Source: Akkermansiaceae bacterium (GTDB lineage Bacteria; Verrucomicrobiota; Verrucomicrobiia; Verrucomicrobiales; Akkermansiaceae). From it: a stretch of 9,641 nt of DNA. The stretch is taken from positions 1 through 9,641 of the forward strand of contig JALOTR010000056.1 in NCBI GenBank assembly GCA_025457805.1. The letters are read 5' to 3'. Position numbers and translations under genes: made by a program. The notes beneath the pieces are model-generated. The model did no database searches and was not told where the DNA came from. It worked only from the letters and a program-made list of their open reading frames with translations. Positions 1-7,231 of the stretch are shown one piece after another; the first letter of the stretch is position 1; every line of letters starts with the position of its first letter.

Positions 1-1
1 G

Positions 2-1699
2 CGTGGGATGACATTCTCGCGTGCTTATTCGGCCAGCCCGCTTTGCTCGCCCACCCGCGCCAGCATCATGACCGGGCAGACGCCTGCCCGGACCGGCATC
101 ACCTCGCCGTCCGGCCACCTGCAGGTGGTTTCGCTCAAGCCATCCCTGCGGAAAAACGCGCCGCCCGGGTCGAAGGTCATCGAATGCGAGAGCGCCACCC
201 GGCTGGATACCCGCCACGTGACTCTTGCCGAGGCGCTTTCCGGCGCGGGTTATGCCACCGGTCATTTTGGAAAATGGCACCTCGGCGCACCGCCCTACTC
301 GCCCTTGCAGCAAGGATTCGAAGTGGATGTGCCGCACTGGCCCGGCCCCGGCCCCGCGGGTTCCTTTGTGGCTCCATGGAAATACAAGGACTTCAAGGAA
401 CGCACACCCGGTGAACACATCGAGGACCGCATGGCCGATGAGGCGATCTCCTGGATGGAAAAACAAAAACAAAGCGGACGTCCCTTCTATCTCAACTACT
501 GGCAGTTCTCGGTGCACGCGCCATTCGATGCGAAGAAGAAACTCATCGATAAATACAAAGTGCTCGCCGATCCCAAGAATCCCCAGCATTGCCCGACTTA
601 TGCGGCCATGGTCGAGTCGCTCGATGATAATGTCGGCCGCATTCTTGATGCCATCGATCGCATGGGCATCGCAGATCATACGATCATCATCTTCTTCTCC
701 GACAACGGCGGAAACATGTATAGCAAGGTGGATGGTACCGTGCCCACCAGCAACGCCCCATTGCGCGGAGGAAAGGCCACGATCTTCGAAGGCGGCGTGC
801 GCGTGCCCTGTGTCGTAAGCTGGCCCGGCACGATCCAGGCAGGCAGCCGCAGCGCGGAAGTCATTCAAAGCACCGACTTCTATCCGACGCTGTTAGATAT
901 GCTGAAAATCGATGCCGCACCCGGCACTCATTTCGATGGCATCAGCATTGCTCCCGCACTCAAGGGCGGCAGTTTGGAGCGCGAGGCCATTTTCACTTAT
1001 TTCCCCCATGCGCCACCGGTGCCGGATCATCTTTCGCCTGCTGTCACCGTGACTGCGGGCGACTGGAAACTCATCCGTCTCTTTCATCAGGGAGAAAACG
1101 GTGCCCACTCCTATCAACTCTACAATCTGAAGGAAGACATCGGTGAAAAGAACGACCTCGCCGCCAGCCAGCCGGAACGCGTCAAATCCCTCGACGCCCT
1201 CATCACAAAATATCTAACAGACTCCAAGGCCCTCGTTCCCGCAATCAACCCATCCTATGATCCCGCCAAAGCCAAAGCCGGAGCGCGCGCACCGCGATCC
1301 GCCAAGGCGGGAAAAGCGGCCACGGCGGACGATTGGAAAGCCCGAGCATGCACTGCCGCAGGCCGTGGCGGTGCGCTGGTGGTCACTCCGGCGGGAAATG
1401 ATCCGTTCATCGCCATCGGCACCGGCAAACAAGCGGGGCCCGTCGCCCTGCGTGCCAAATCCAAGTCCGGCGGCAAGGGCCGCGTCGTCTGGTTGCCCGC
1501 TCCCACGGCTCTCGATCAGGCAGTTTCAGTGGAATTTACCTTGAAATCCGGCGACTGGACCGACGTCACTGCCGTCATGCCTGCCGCCGCCAAGCCTGGC
1601 ATCATCCGCATCCACCTGCCCGCCGCCGAGGGGGAGGTGGAGCTGGATTGGATCGAGCTCTCCCCAAAAACAGGGGGACGGCGGCGCTGGGATTTTTGA
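2..1699 (+). CDS. Sulfatase (formylglycine-dependent, arylsulfatase A-like), 5'-truncated by the window
   Basis: Hydrolyses sulfate esters, most likely on polysaccharide in the periplasm. Residues are numbered from the internal ATG at 8. That ATG is not the true start: the frame is open to the window edge, and the family's N-terminal metal-binding Asp-Asp strand and the signal peptide must lie upstream. The sulfatase signature C13-S-P-T-R17 is followed by ASIMTG. C13 would be converted to formylglycine by a maturase that is not in this window. Other active-site landmarks are GKWHLG (88-93), the VHAP histidine H170, the metal ligands in SDNGG (D232, N233), and GGK...EGGVRVP (254-267). After the sulfatase domain (to about 405) comes an Ala/Lys-rich linker (about 418-440) and a roughly 120-residue beta-rich C-terminal domain ending at the stop. 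That domain may be carbohydrate-binding-like, but I cannot name it. The rhamnosidase gene follows after 60 bp on the same strand, which suggests joint action on a sulfated rhamnose-containing glycan. The exact substrate cannot be read from the sequence. Confidence 0.93.
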   Translation, partial: RGMTFSRAYSASPLCSPTRASIMTGQTPARTGITSPSGHLQVVSLKPSLRKNAPPGSKVIECESATRLDTRHVTLAEALSGAGYATGHFGKWHLGAPPYSPLQQGFEVDVPHWPGPGPAGSFVAPWKYKDFKERTPGEHIEDRMADEAISWMEKQKQSGRPFYLNYWQFSVHAPFDAKKKLIDKYKVLADPKNPQHCPTYAAMVESLDDNVGRILDAIDRMGIADHTIIIFFSDNGGNMYSKVDGTVPTSNAPLRGGKATIFEGGVRVPCVVSWPGTIQAGSRSAEVIQSTDFYPTLLDMLKIDAAPGTHFDGISIAPALKGGSLEREAIFTYFPHAPPVPDHLSPAVTVTAGDWKLIRLFHQGENGAHSYQLYNLKEDIGEKNDLAASQPERVKSLDALITKYLTDSKALVPAINPSYDPAKAKAGARAPRSAKAGKAATADDWKARACTAAGRGGALVVTPAGNDPFIAIGTGKQAGPVALRAKSKSGGKGRVVWLPAPTALDQAVSVEFTLKSGDWTDVTAVMPAAAKPGIIRIHLPAAEGEVELDWIELSPKTGGRRRWDF

Positions 1700-1759
1700 T
1701 AGTTTGACCCGAACATCGCGTTTTATGCTTCTTCCAAAGATCTGAACCTACTTTCATCC

Positions 1760-3523
1760 ATGATTTCCCCATTCGTTCCCATTCGTTCCGCGATCGTCGG
1801 TCTGCTTCCATGGCTTGCCACGGCGGCTTGTATTGCCGCGCCGGTGAAACTTTTTGACGAGGCTCCGGTGAAGATTTCCCAACCTTCACCCGGTCTTCAT
1901 CTCATCGACTTCGGCAGGGTTTCCTTTGCCAATCTCCGCCTGATCGCTCCGGCCGGCGGGGATTCGGAAATCACCGTGCACTTCGGCGAGGCTTCGAAAC
2001 AGGGCAGGGTCGATCGCAAACCGCCGGGCAGCGTTCGTTATGCCCAGGCCAAGCTCACCCTCAAAGGCGGCACCACCGCCATCGCCGCGCCTCCGGCAGA
2101 CAAGCGGAACACCCAGCAGCCTGCCGCCATCCTCACGCCCAAGGAATGGGGCGTGGTCCTGCCCTTCCGCTGGGTGGAAATCGAGGGCTGGTCCGGTGAG
2201 TTGAAACCGGAGCAAATCATCCGCCAATCCGCCTTTGCCAGCACCTGGGATGACAACGCCGCTTCTTTCAAATCGTCCGATCCCTTGCTCGATCGCATCT
2301 GGGAACTGTGCCGCTATTCCATCAAGGCCACCACCTTTGCCGGCGTCTATGTGGATGGCGACCGCGAGCGCATTCCTTATGAGGCGGATGCCTATCTCAA
2401 TCAATTGAGTCATTATGCCTGTGATCCGGATGTGCAAATGGCGCGTGATACTTACGACCGCCTGATGACCCATCCCACCTGGCCCACCGAGTGGGCATCC
2501 CACATGATTTTCATGGCTCATGCCGATTGGATGCAGACGGGAGATATCACATGGGTGGGCGAGAGATATGAAAAACTCAAAACCAAGCTCCTGCTTAAAC
2601 GCACCCGGGCCGATGGACTTGTGGTGAGCAATCAGAAACAGATCAAGCGCGATGACATTGTCGATTGGCCCACCGGCGAGCGCGATGGTTATGTGTTCAA
2701 GCCGGTGAACACCGTGGTCAACGCCTTCCACATCCGCACCCTTGCCATGATGTCCGAACTGGCCACGGCCCTGGGCAAAAAAGAGGATGCCGCCGAATAC
2801 AAGCGGCTCGAAAATGCAGCGCTTGCATCCTTCAACAAAATTCTTCTCATGCCCGAGCGCGGTGCTTACCGCGATGGCGAAGGCACGGATCACACTGCGC
2901 AACACGCCAGCTTGTTTCCACTCGCCTTCGGGCTGGTTCCGGCAGAGCACCGGGCGGCTGTGACGAAGTTCACGGCCAGCCGTGGCATGGCCTGCTCGGT
3001 TTATGCCGCGCAATATCTGCTGGAGGCATTGTTTGAAAACGGCGCGGACGCCAAGGCGATGGAACTCATCATCGCGCCCAATGATCGCAGTTGGAAACAC
3101 ATGGTCGAAAGCGGCACCACCATCACCTGGGAGGCATGGGATCAGAAATACAAACCCAATCAGGACTGGAACCACGCCTGGGGAGCCGCGCCGGCCAATC
3201 TTTTCCCAAGATATGTCATCGGTGCGCGTCCGCTCACACCGGGTTGGAAAACGGTGCTCATCCGGCCGTTTCCCACCAACTTGCAATTTGCCGAAGGCAA
3301 GATCCCGAGTCCCCGAGGCCCGATTTATGTGAAATGGGAGAACATCGGTATGTTCCAACTTTCCACTCAACTTCCCGATGGCGTCAGCGCGCGGATTGAA
3401 CTCCCCGCATCGCCATCTTCCAAAGGTGTCACCCAGTCCGGCAAAGCCATCCCTGCCAAACGTGAAGGCTCACGCTGGGTTATCGAAAATTTCAGCGGCG
3501 CTGCAACCTTTGAAGTGCGGTGA
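1760..3523 (+). CDS. Secreted GH78-type alpha-L-rhamnosidase
   Basis: 587 aa; predicted to release terminal alpha-L-rhamnose from glycans by an inverting mechanism. An N-terminal signal peptide is visible: Arg9, then a hydrophobic run 11-26 with likely cleavage near the IAA-PVK junction. Residues about 30-165 look like a beta-sandwich, about 165-490 form the (alpha/alpha)6 catalytic barrel, and about 490-587 are the C-terminal beta domain. The block DGDRERIPYEAD (199-210) carries the acidic cluster of GH78. By spacing against the known Bacillus enzyme RhaB, E203 is the probable general acid and D199 and D210 are supporting acids. The probable general base is E458 in TITWEAW, followed by NHAWGAAPA (471-479). 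At 587 aa it is compact compared with multidomain GH78 enzymes. The ATG at 1760 is chosen because it gives the signal peptide; no Shine-Dalgarno is visible (leader ctactttcatcc). It is probably co-functional with the upstream sulfatase. A related six-hairpin glycosidase with a different specificity remains possible. Confidence 0.88.
   Translation: MISPFVPIRSAIVGLLPWLATAACIAAPVKLFDEAPVKISQPSPGLHLIDFGRVSFANLRLIAPAGGDSEITVHFGEASKQGRVDRKPPGSVRYAQAKLTLKGGTTAIAAPPADKRNTQQPAAILTPKEWGVVLPFRWVEIEGWSGELKPEQIIRQSAFASTWDDNAASFKSSDPLLDRIWELCRYSIKATTFAGVYVDGDRERIPYEADAYLNQLSHYACDPDVQMARDTYDRLMTHPTWPTEWASHMIFMAHADWMQTGDITWVGERYEKLKTKLLLKRTRADGLVVSNQKQIKRDDIVDWPTGERDGYVFKPVNTVVNAFHIRTLAMMSELATALGKKEDAAEYKRLENAALASFNKILLMPERGAYRDGEGTDHTAQHASLFPLAFGLVPAEHRAAVTKFTASRGMACSVYAAQYLLEALFENGADAKAMELIIAPNDRSWKHMVESGTTITWEAWDQKYKPNQDWNHAWGAAPANLFPRYVIGARPLTPGWKTVLIRPFPTNLQFAEGKIPSPRGPIYVKWENIGMFQLSTQLPDGVSARIELPASPSSKGVTQSGKAIPAKREGSRWVIENFSGAATFEVR
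1768..1789 (+). repeat. 10-bp tandem duplication in the signal-peptide coding region
   Basis: The unit cccattcgtt occurs twice back to back (1768-1777 and 1778-1787), followed by two more matching bases. It lies at codons 3-10 of the rhamnosidase. Ten is not a multiple of three, so the two copies are read in different frames (P-F-V, then P-I-R). Gain or loss of one copy would shift the frame just after the start codon. Confidence 0.8.
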
Positions 3524-3535
3524 CCTTTTGATGGT

Positions 3536-3554
3536 GGTGGGATGATTCCTCACC
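3536..3554. terminator. Possible bidirectional hairpin between convergent genes
   Basis: Only 26 bp separate the rhamnosidase stop from the sbtB stop. Bases 3536-3542 (ggtggga) pair with 3547-3554 (tcctcacc), giving seven base pairs with one bulged base (t3550) and a four-base loop (tgat). The hairpin overlaps the last codon of sbtB. There is no clear U-tract on either side, so it is at best a weak intrinsic terminator. Confidence 0.3.
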
Positions 3555-3858
3555 CTTGGTATTTCTCCCCGCGGAGGACTTCGACGTCCACGGAATAGAT
3601 GATGATGGACCAGTCCGCGAAATAGAGATTGGAAATCTCGGTCATGATGGAATCGGCGGTATCGATGGAGACGAGGGTATCGATTTGCACATTGTGGCCT
3701 TCCCATTCGGAGGCGCGGATGCCGCGGGAGCCTTCGCCTTCCACGGTGTGGAGCGTCCAGCCGGAGGCACCGTGGCGTTTGAGCAGCTTGAGGAGATCAT
3801 CCCGCAGGACGCGCTCGGCGATGATGGTGACTTTGCGGAGATGGATCTTTACAGCCAT
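3550..3858 (-). CDS. sbtB: SbtB-type PII-like signalling protein
   Basis: 102 aa; member of the PII superfamily. In cyanobacteria SbtB binds adenine nucleotides (cAMP, AMP, ADP, ATP) and docks on SbtA to gate bicarbonate uptake. The N-terminal strand KVTIIAERVL (9-18) and the motif GEGSRGIRAS (41-50) match the conserved GxGSRxxR nucleotide/T-loop region of SbtB. The end DVEVLRGEKYQG matches the last strand. The protein stops there: the cysteine-containing CGPxGC C-terminal extension (R-loop) of cyanobacterial SbtB is absent. The ATG at 3858 is preferred over longer in-frame extensions because the fold begins there and the upstream codons lie inside sbtA in another frame. The start codon overlaps the end of sbtA by 10 bp (3849-3858), so translation is probably coupled. 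Family assignment is firm; ligand and target are inferred from the neighbour. Confidence 0.88.
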   Translation of the reverse strand: MAVKIHLRKVTIIAERVLRDDLLKLLKRHGASGWTLHTVEGEGSRGIRASEWEGHNVQIDTLVSIDTADSIMTEISNLYFADWSIIIYSVDVEVLRGEKYQG

Positions 3859-4817
3859 GACTGGAAGAGGAAGGAGAGTTTTTGGAAGAGGGGAATGCCA
3901 AAGGCGAGGTTGAAGGGGAAGGTGATGCCAAGCGCGAGTGTGAGGTAGTAGGCGGGGTTGGCGCGTGGCAGGGCGACGCGGACGGCGGCGGGAGCTGCGA
4001 TGTAAGAGGCGCTGCCGGCCATCGCCCCAAGCACGGCGGCTCCACCGGGAGACATGCCGGCAAGGGTGGCGCCGAACACGCCAAGCGCGCCATGAATGAC
4101 GGGGATCACGCAACCGAGAACCAGCAATCTCGCCCCGGCGCGGCCTGCATCGCGGAGTCGCTTGCCGGCGGAGAGGCCGAGTTCGATCATGAAAATGCAC
4201 AGCGCGCCCTTGAACGCGGTGGCGAAAAACGGTTGCACGTCCGCCAATTTCGCCGGACCGCAAAGTGCGCCGATGACCAGCCCGCCACCTAACAGAACGA
4301 TGCTCTTGCCGGTGACCACTTCGTGCAGCGCCTTTTTCCACCCGCCCGAGGAGTTTGAATTTCCCGCTCCGCTTGCAAACAACAGGGCGATGATGATTCC
4401 CGGAACCTCAAGCACTGCGACCAAGGCTGGCAGGTATCCTTCGCCGGGATTGCCCGCGCGGTTGACGGCTTCTCCGGCGGCAAGAAAGGTGACCACGGAA
4501 ACCGAGCCGTAATGCGCGGCGACGGCGGCGGAATCTTCGATGCCGAGTTTGCCGAATTTCCGCATCAGGAAGTAAGCGGAAATGGGGGTGATCACGCCGA
4601 GTGCCAAGGTGAGCAAGCCGGGCACCAGCATTTCCGCCGCAGGAGTGGAGGCGAGCGAGGCCCCGCCCTTGAGGCCGATGGCCAGAAGCAGATAGATGGA
4701 CAAGCCCTGATAGACCTGCTCGGGCACGGAAAGGTCGCTCTTGATCCAGCGAGCAATGATTCCCAACAGGAAACAAAGAACGACGGGAGATATCAAATTT
4801 TCCGCGAGAAGGTTCAT
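3849..4817 (-). CDS. sbtA: SbtA-family sodium-dependent bicarbonate transporter
   Basis: 322 aa, very hydrophobic inner-membrane protein with about ten transmembrane segments in two related halves. The halves are separated by a polar stretch around 150-165 (GAGNSNSSGGW). Characterised cyanobacterial members take up HCO3- with Na+. Recognisable blocks are VPEQVYQ...LLAIGLKGG (31-52), the half-site YGSVSVVTF (103-111), LGLSAGKRL (213-221), the second half-site AGSASYIAAPAAVR (267-280) followed by ALPRANPAYY, and FGIPLF (306-311). It is about 50 residues shorter than the cyanobacterial protein. The next gene downstream, overlapping by 10 bp, encodes the cognate PII-like regulator, which strongly supports the assignment. 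The ATG at 4817 begins directly before the first membrane helix and no Shine-Dalgarno is seen. The HTH gene ends 54 bp upstream on the same strand, so all three may be cotranscribed. Whether the substrate here is bicarbonate or another anion is not shown by sequence alone. Confidence 0.88.
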   Translation of the reverse strand: MNLLAENLISPVVLCFLLGIIARWIKSDLSVPEQVYQGLSIYLLLAIGLKGGASLASTPAAEMLVPGLLTLALGVITPISAYFLMRKFGKLGIEDSAAVAAHYGSVSVVTFLAAGEAVNRAGNPGEGYLPALVAVLEVPGIIIALLFASGAGNSNSSGGWKKALHEVVTGKSIVLLGGGLVIGALCGPAKLADVQPFFATAFKGALCIFMIELGLSAGKRLRDAGRAGARLLVLGCVIPVIHGALGVFGATLAGMSPGGAAVLGAMAGSASYIAAPAAVRVALPRANPAYYLTLALGITFPFNLAFGIPLFQKLSFLFQSWL

Positions 4818-4871
4818 GGAGCGGGCTTAGCGATAGCGGTATTCCTTGGCGTGGCAAGCGGACTCTGTTTC

Positions 4872-5591
4872 TCAGCGACGTTTCTTTTTGCGCTTGGCGG
4901 GTGTGAATGGGCTGCCCTTGCTTTTGGCGTGCTTGCCGACGCGCAATCGCGGTATCAAGTCCATCGGCGCTGCAGCAGGCGCAGCAGGCGCGGCAGCTTC
5001 TGCGGGCTTTGTGGATTGCACACCGTCCTCGTCCTCCTCGTGGGCAAAGCGTTCCTCCCAATCGGCGAGGGCGGCTTCATATTCGCGCCAGGCGATCTGT
5101 TCGCAGATCGGGGAAAGATAATAGTTCACATAATCCTCGTCCTTCGCAAGTTCGGGGTCGAGCTGGTTGATGTGATGTTTTTTCGGCGGCTGGGGTTTGC
5201 TGAATTTGAATTCGCTGCGCTTCGGGATGAAGGGCTCCATCATTTTCTTGAGAGAGGCAGGGCTGGCCTTCTTGTTGAAGAGGCGCTCGATCAATTGGCG
5301 ACCGTGTTCCAGCGACCATTTCTCACGGGCCGGGATGAGCCCTTGTTTTTCCGGGGTGCTGGTGGCGAGAATGTGGAGGAATTGTTCCTTCTCGGTATCC
5401 ATCAACTTGCGGGTGCGCCTGCGTTGCAGGAATTCGGAGTAAACCTCCGGATTCTCAGCGTGGATCTTCAGCAGGGAAACACACTGGGGGGTCACGCTGA
5501 ATTCTTCGGAAAGCTTGCGTTGTGACTCGCCTGAAAGGACGCGGCGGGTGATTTCATCGCGTTGCTCGCGGGTCAGTTTACGACGGGACAT
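4872..5591 (-). CDS. Helix-turn-helix protein resembling an IS630-type transposase DNA-binding region
   Basis: 239 aa, no closely recognised family. Residues about 5-45 form a homeodomain-like HTH (TREQRDEITRRVLSGES followed by KLSEEFSVTPQCVSLLK). Residues about 78-125 (STPEKQGL, then WSLEHGRQLIERLF, then ASPASLKKMM, then IPKR) resemble the second, winged HTH of IS630/Tc1-mariner transposases, where the pattern is TP..xGL....W(T/S).E..RQLIE..F....S..S....L...G. The DDE catalytic domain that should follow is missing. Instead there is an acidic helical stretch (about 145-190), an Ala/Pro-rich linker (197-209) and a very basic tail ending KRKKKRR. It begins with ATG at 5591 without a visible Shine-Dalgarno. 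It lies 54 bp upstream of sbtA on the same strand and is divergent from the glycosyl hydrolase. A role as a DNA-binding regulator or domesticated transposase remnant is inferred; no function is known. It could also be an unrelated lineage-specific HTH protein. Confidence 0.75.
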   Translation of the reverse strand: MSRRKLTREQRDEITRRVLSGESQRKLSEEFSVTPQCVSLLKIHAENPEVYSEFLQRRRTRKLMDTEKEQFLHILATSTPEKQGLIPAREKWSLEHGRQLIERLFNKKASPASLKKMMEPFIPKRSEFKFSKPQPPKKHHINQLDPELAKDEDYVNYYLSPICEQIAWREYEAALADWEERFAHEEDEDGVQSTKPAEAAAPAAPAAAPMDLIPRLRVGKHAKSKGSPFTPAKRKKKRR

Positions 5592-5706
5592 TGCGAGCGG
5601 GAAACTGAGTCTTCAGGCGGAGGGAATCAACACGGAATCCTGCTCTGGGTGCGGATGTGGCTTCCTTCGCTTGCGGAGATGCGGAAAAACCGCCAAACTC
5701 TCCCGC
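5592..5706. promoter_or_regulatory. Divergent intergenic region, presumed promoters both ways
   Basis: This 115-bp gap separates the start codons of the HTH gene (leftward) and the GHL10 hydrolase (rightward), so at least one promoter must read out of it unless transcription starts inside a gene. I could not identify a convincing -35/-10 pair or an operator palindrome in it. Confidence 0.35.
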
Positions 5707-7122
5707 ATGATCCGCTTCTTATCCGTTTTTCTCGCCATCGTCGCCGTGGCCGGCGGCCAGTCGTATGCGCCGGTGAATGAAAAACCGCCCCAGCTTGCCC
5801 GCGAATTCCGCGCTGCCTGGATCGCCACCGTGCACAATCTCGACTGGCCCAGCGCCAAAGGTCTCAGCGTCGCAAGCCAGCAGGCGGAACTCCGCAACAT
5901 CCTCGACAAGCTGGCTGCGCTGAAAATGAATGCGGTGGTTTTCCAAGTCCGGCCGCAATGCGATGCGCTCTATCAATCGTCCATCGAGCCGTGGAGCCAA
6001 TGGCTTACGGGCACCATGGGCCGCTCGCCGGGATACGATCCGCTGGCATTCTGCATCAAGGAAGCCCACGCCCGGGGAATCGAGGTGCATGCCTGGTTCA
6101 ATCCCTTCCGCGCTCTCTCCAGTTCCACCCAAGCGGTGTGTCGCACCCATGTCAGCTCGTCCATGCCCCACATCACGAAACGCTACGGTTCGATGGTCTG
6201 GTGCGATCCCGCCTCGCCGGATACCCGTTCGCGGGCTCTCAGCGTGATCCTCGATGTGGTCCGCCGCTACGATATCGATGGGGTGCATCTGGATGATTAT
6301 TTCTACCCTTACCCGAGTGGTGGCCTGCGCTTTCCCGATGGCAAGACGCCAGCCCAGCGCCGCGCCTATGTGGATAGCTTTGTGAGCAATCTTTACTCGT
6401 CCGTGAAGCGCCAGAAATCCTGGGTGAGGGTCGGCATCAGCCCCTTCGGCATCTGGCGTCCCGGCGTGCCGGAGGGAATCGAGGCGGGCATCGACAGCTA
6501 CGAGCAACTCGCCGGCGACTCGCGCAAGTGGTTGAAAAACGGTTGGGTGGACTATCTCGCACCCCAACTCTACTGGCGGATCTCACCGCAGAAACAAAGT
6601 TTTCCCGCACTCCTCACCTGGTGGCGGCAGCAGGGGAGTCGCCCGGTTTGGCCCGGGATTGCCACCGCGCGGATCCAGTCGTCCGATGATCCCGGCCGAC
6701 CCGCCTCTGAAATCACCAACCAGATCGCACTCAGCCGCCAGATCGGGAAAAACTGGAATGGCCACATCCACTGGAGCGCCAAAAGCCTCGTCACCAACCG
6801 CGGCGGTATCGCCAGCAGACTCGCCAGCACCTACACCCAACCCGCCGCTGTTCCGCCCATGCCATGGCTCAGCAGCAAGGCACCTTCCGCCCCCGGAGTG
6901 AGCGCCTCGGCTCAGGGTGGAAATACGCTTGTGCGCTGGGAGCCGGATGGAAAAACCGCCAAAATCGCCATCCAGGCTCGCAGTGGTGGCACCTGGAAAA
7001 CCGCCCGCATCACCTCTTCCCGCAATGGCCAGGCCTCCATCCCCAAGGCAGACGCCATCGCTGTGACGGCCATCGACCGCTTCGGCAACGCCAGCCCGCC
7101 CAAGGTGCTCGGAATCCGCTAG
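5707..7122 (+). CDS. Secreted family-10-like glycosyl hydrolase (GHL10/DUF187, YngK-like)
   Basis: 471 aa. The open frame extends back to 5515, but that part is antisense to the HTH gene. The ATG at 5707 is chosen because it gives a clean signal peptide (MIRFLSVFLAIVAVAGGQS). The mature N-terminus has the family hallmark EFRAAWIATVHNLDWPS (33-49). Then come VVFQVRPQCDALYQS (77-91), GIEVHAWFNPFRA (124-136), the acidic motif DGVHLDDYFYPY (191-202) that probably holds catalytic acids, and YLAPQLYWR (283-291). These are consistent with a TIM-barrel hydrolase to about residue 375. A C-terminal fibronectin-III-like beta domain (about 390-471) follows a Pro-rich linker. Members are thought to act on glycans, possibly cell-wall or exopolysaccharide, but few have been characterised, so the substrate is unknown. 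The protein is probably periplasmic or outer-surface. It stands alone on its strand, divergent from the sbt cluster. Confidence 0.87.
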   Translation: MIRFLSVFLAIVAVAGGQSYAPVNEKPPQLAREFRAAWIATVHNLDWPSAKGLSVASQQAELRNILDKLAALKMNAVVFQVRPQCDALYQSSIEPWSQWLTGTMGRSPGYDPLAFCIKEAHARGIEVHAWFNPFRALSSSTQAVCRTHVSSSMPHITKRYGSMVWCDPASPDTRSRALSVILDVVRRYDIDGVHLDDYFYPYPSGGLRFPDGKTPAQRRAYVDSFVSNLYSSVKRQKSWVRVGISPFGIWRPGVPEGIEAGIDSYEQLAGDSRKWLKNGWVDYLAPQLYWRISPQKQSFPALLTWWRQQGSRPVWPGIATARIQSSDDPGRPASEITNQIALSRQIGKNWNGHIHWSAKSLVTNRGGIASRLASTYTQPAAVPPMPWLSSKAPSAPGVSASAQGGNTLVRWEPDGKTAKIAIQARSGGTWKTARITSSRNGQASIPKADAIAVTAIDRFGNASPPKVLGIR

Positions 7123-7131
7123 ACCATCCCC

Positions 7132-7150
7132 CGCCGGAAGCCCTTCGGCG
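7132..7150 (+). terminator. Weak hairpin downstream of the GHL10 hydrolase
   Basis: Ten bases after the stop, 7132-7138 (cgccgga) can pair with 7144-7150 (ttcggcg): seven pairs including one G-T, with a five-base loop. The following bases are not a U-run, so intrinsic termination is uncertain. Confidence 0.25.
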
Positions 7151-7201
7151 CGATCCGCAAATTTCCCACGGTCCGACCTTGCCACGTTGCCGCCGAACAC
7201 G

Positions 7202-7230
7202 TTGACTTCCGCCCCACATCCTCTTCCTAC
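7202..7230 (+). promoter_or_regulatory. Possible sigma-70-like promoter before the 166-aa hypothetical gene
   Basis: TTGACT (7202-7207) is a good -35 match, and TCCTAC (7225-7230) lies 17 bp downstream as a poor -10. The -10 abuts the proposed GTG start at 7232, which would place the transcription start inside the gene. Either the real start codon lies downstream or this is a chance match. Confidence 0.2.
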
Positions 7231-7231
7231 C

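Noticed and set aside
1704..1729. TTGACC...TATGCT as a rhamnosidase promoter
   Set aside because: Both boxes look good but the spacer is only 14 bp, too short for a standard sigma-70 promoter. The gene may instead be cotranscribed with the sulfatase.
1886..3370. 494-codon open frame on the minus strand opposite the rhamnosidase
   Set aside because: It is exactly antisense to a well-supported GH78 gene. Its translation is low in recognisable motifs and full of His/Arg/Gly, as expected of a GC-rich shadow frame.
3859..4341. N-terminal extension of the sbtB frame upstream of 3858
   Set aside because: The extension overlaps sbtA in another frame and reads as Arg-rich shadow sequence. The PII-like fold starts at the ATG at 3858.
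4818..4871. TTGCCA-N16-TATCGC on the minus strand as a separate sbtA promoter
   Set aside because: The -10 match is weak and lacks the final T. It is not enough to call against cotranscription with the HTH gene.
4966..5005. Repeated gcagcaggc units in the HTH gene, considered as a microsatellite
   Set aside because: They encode the Ala/Pro linker, keep the frame, and are imperfect. This is ordinary low-complexity coding sequence.
4512..5525. 337-codon open frame on the plus strand across the sbtA/HTH region
   Set aside because: It spans two good minus-strand genes and their gap, and its translation shows no family features.
5515..5706. Upstream in-frame extension of the GHL10 hydrolase
   Set aside because: It is antisense to the HTH gene and would bury the signal peptide. 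The ATG at 5707 gives a normal secretory N-terminus.
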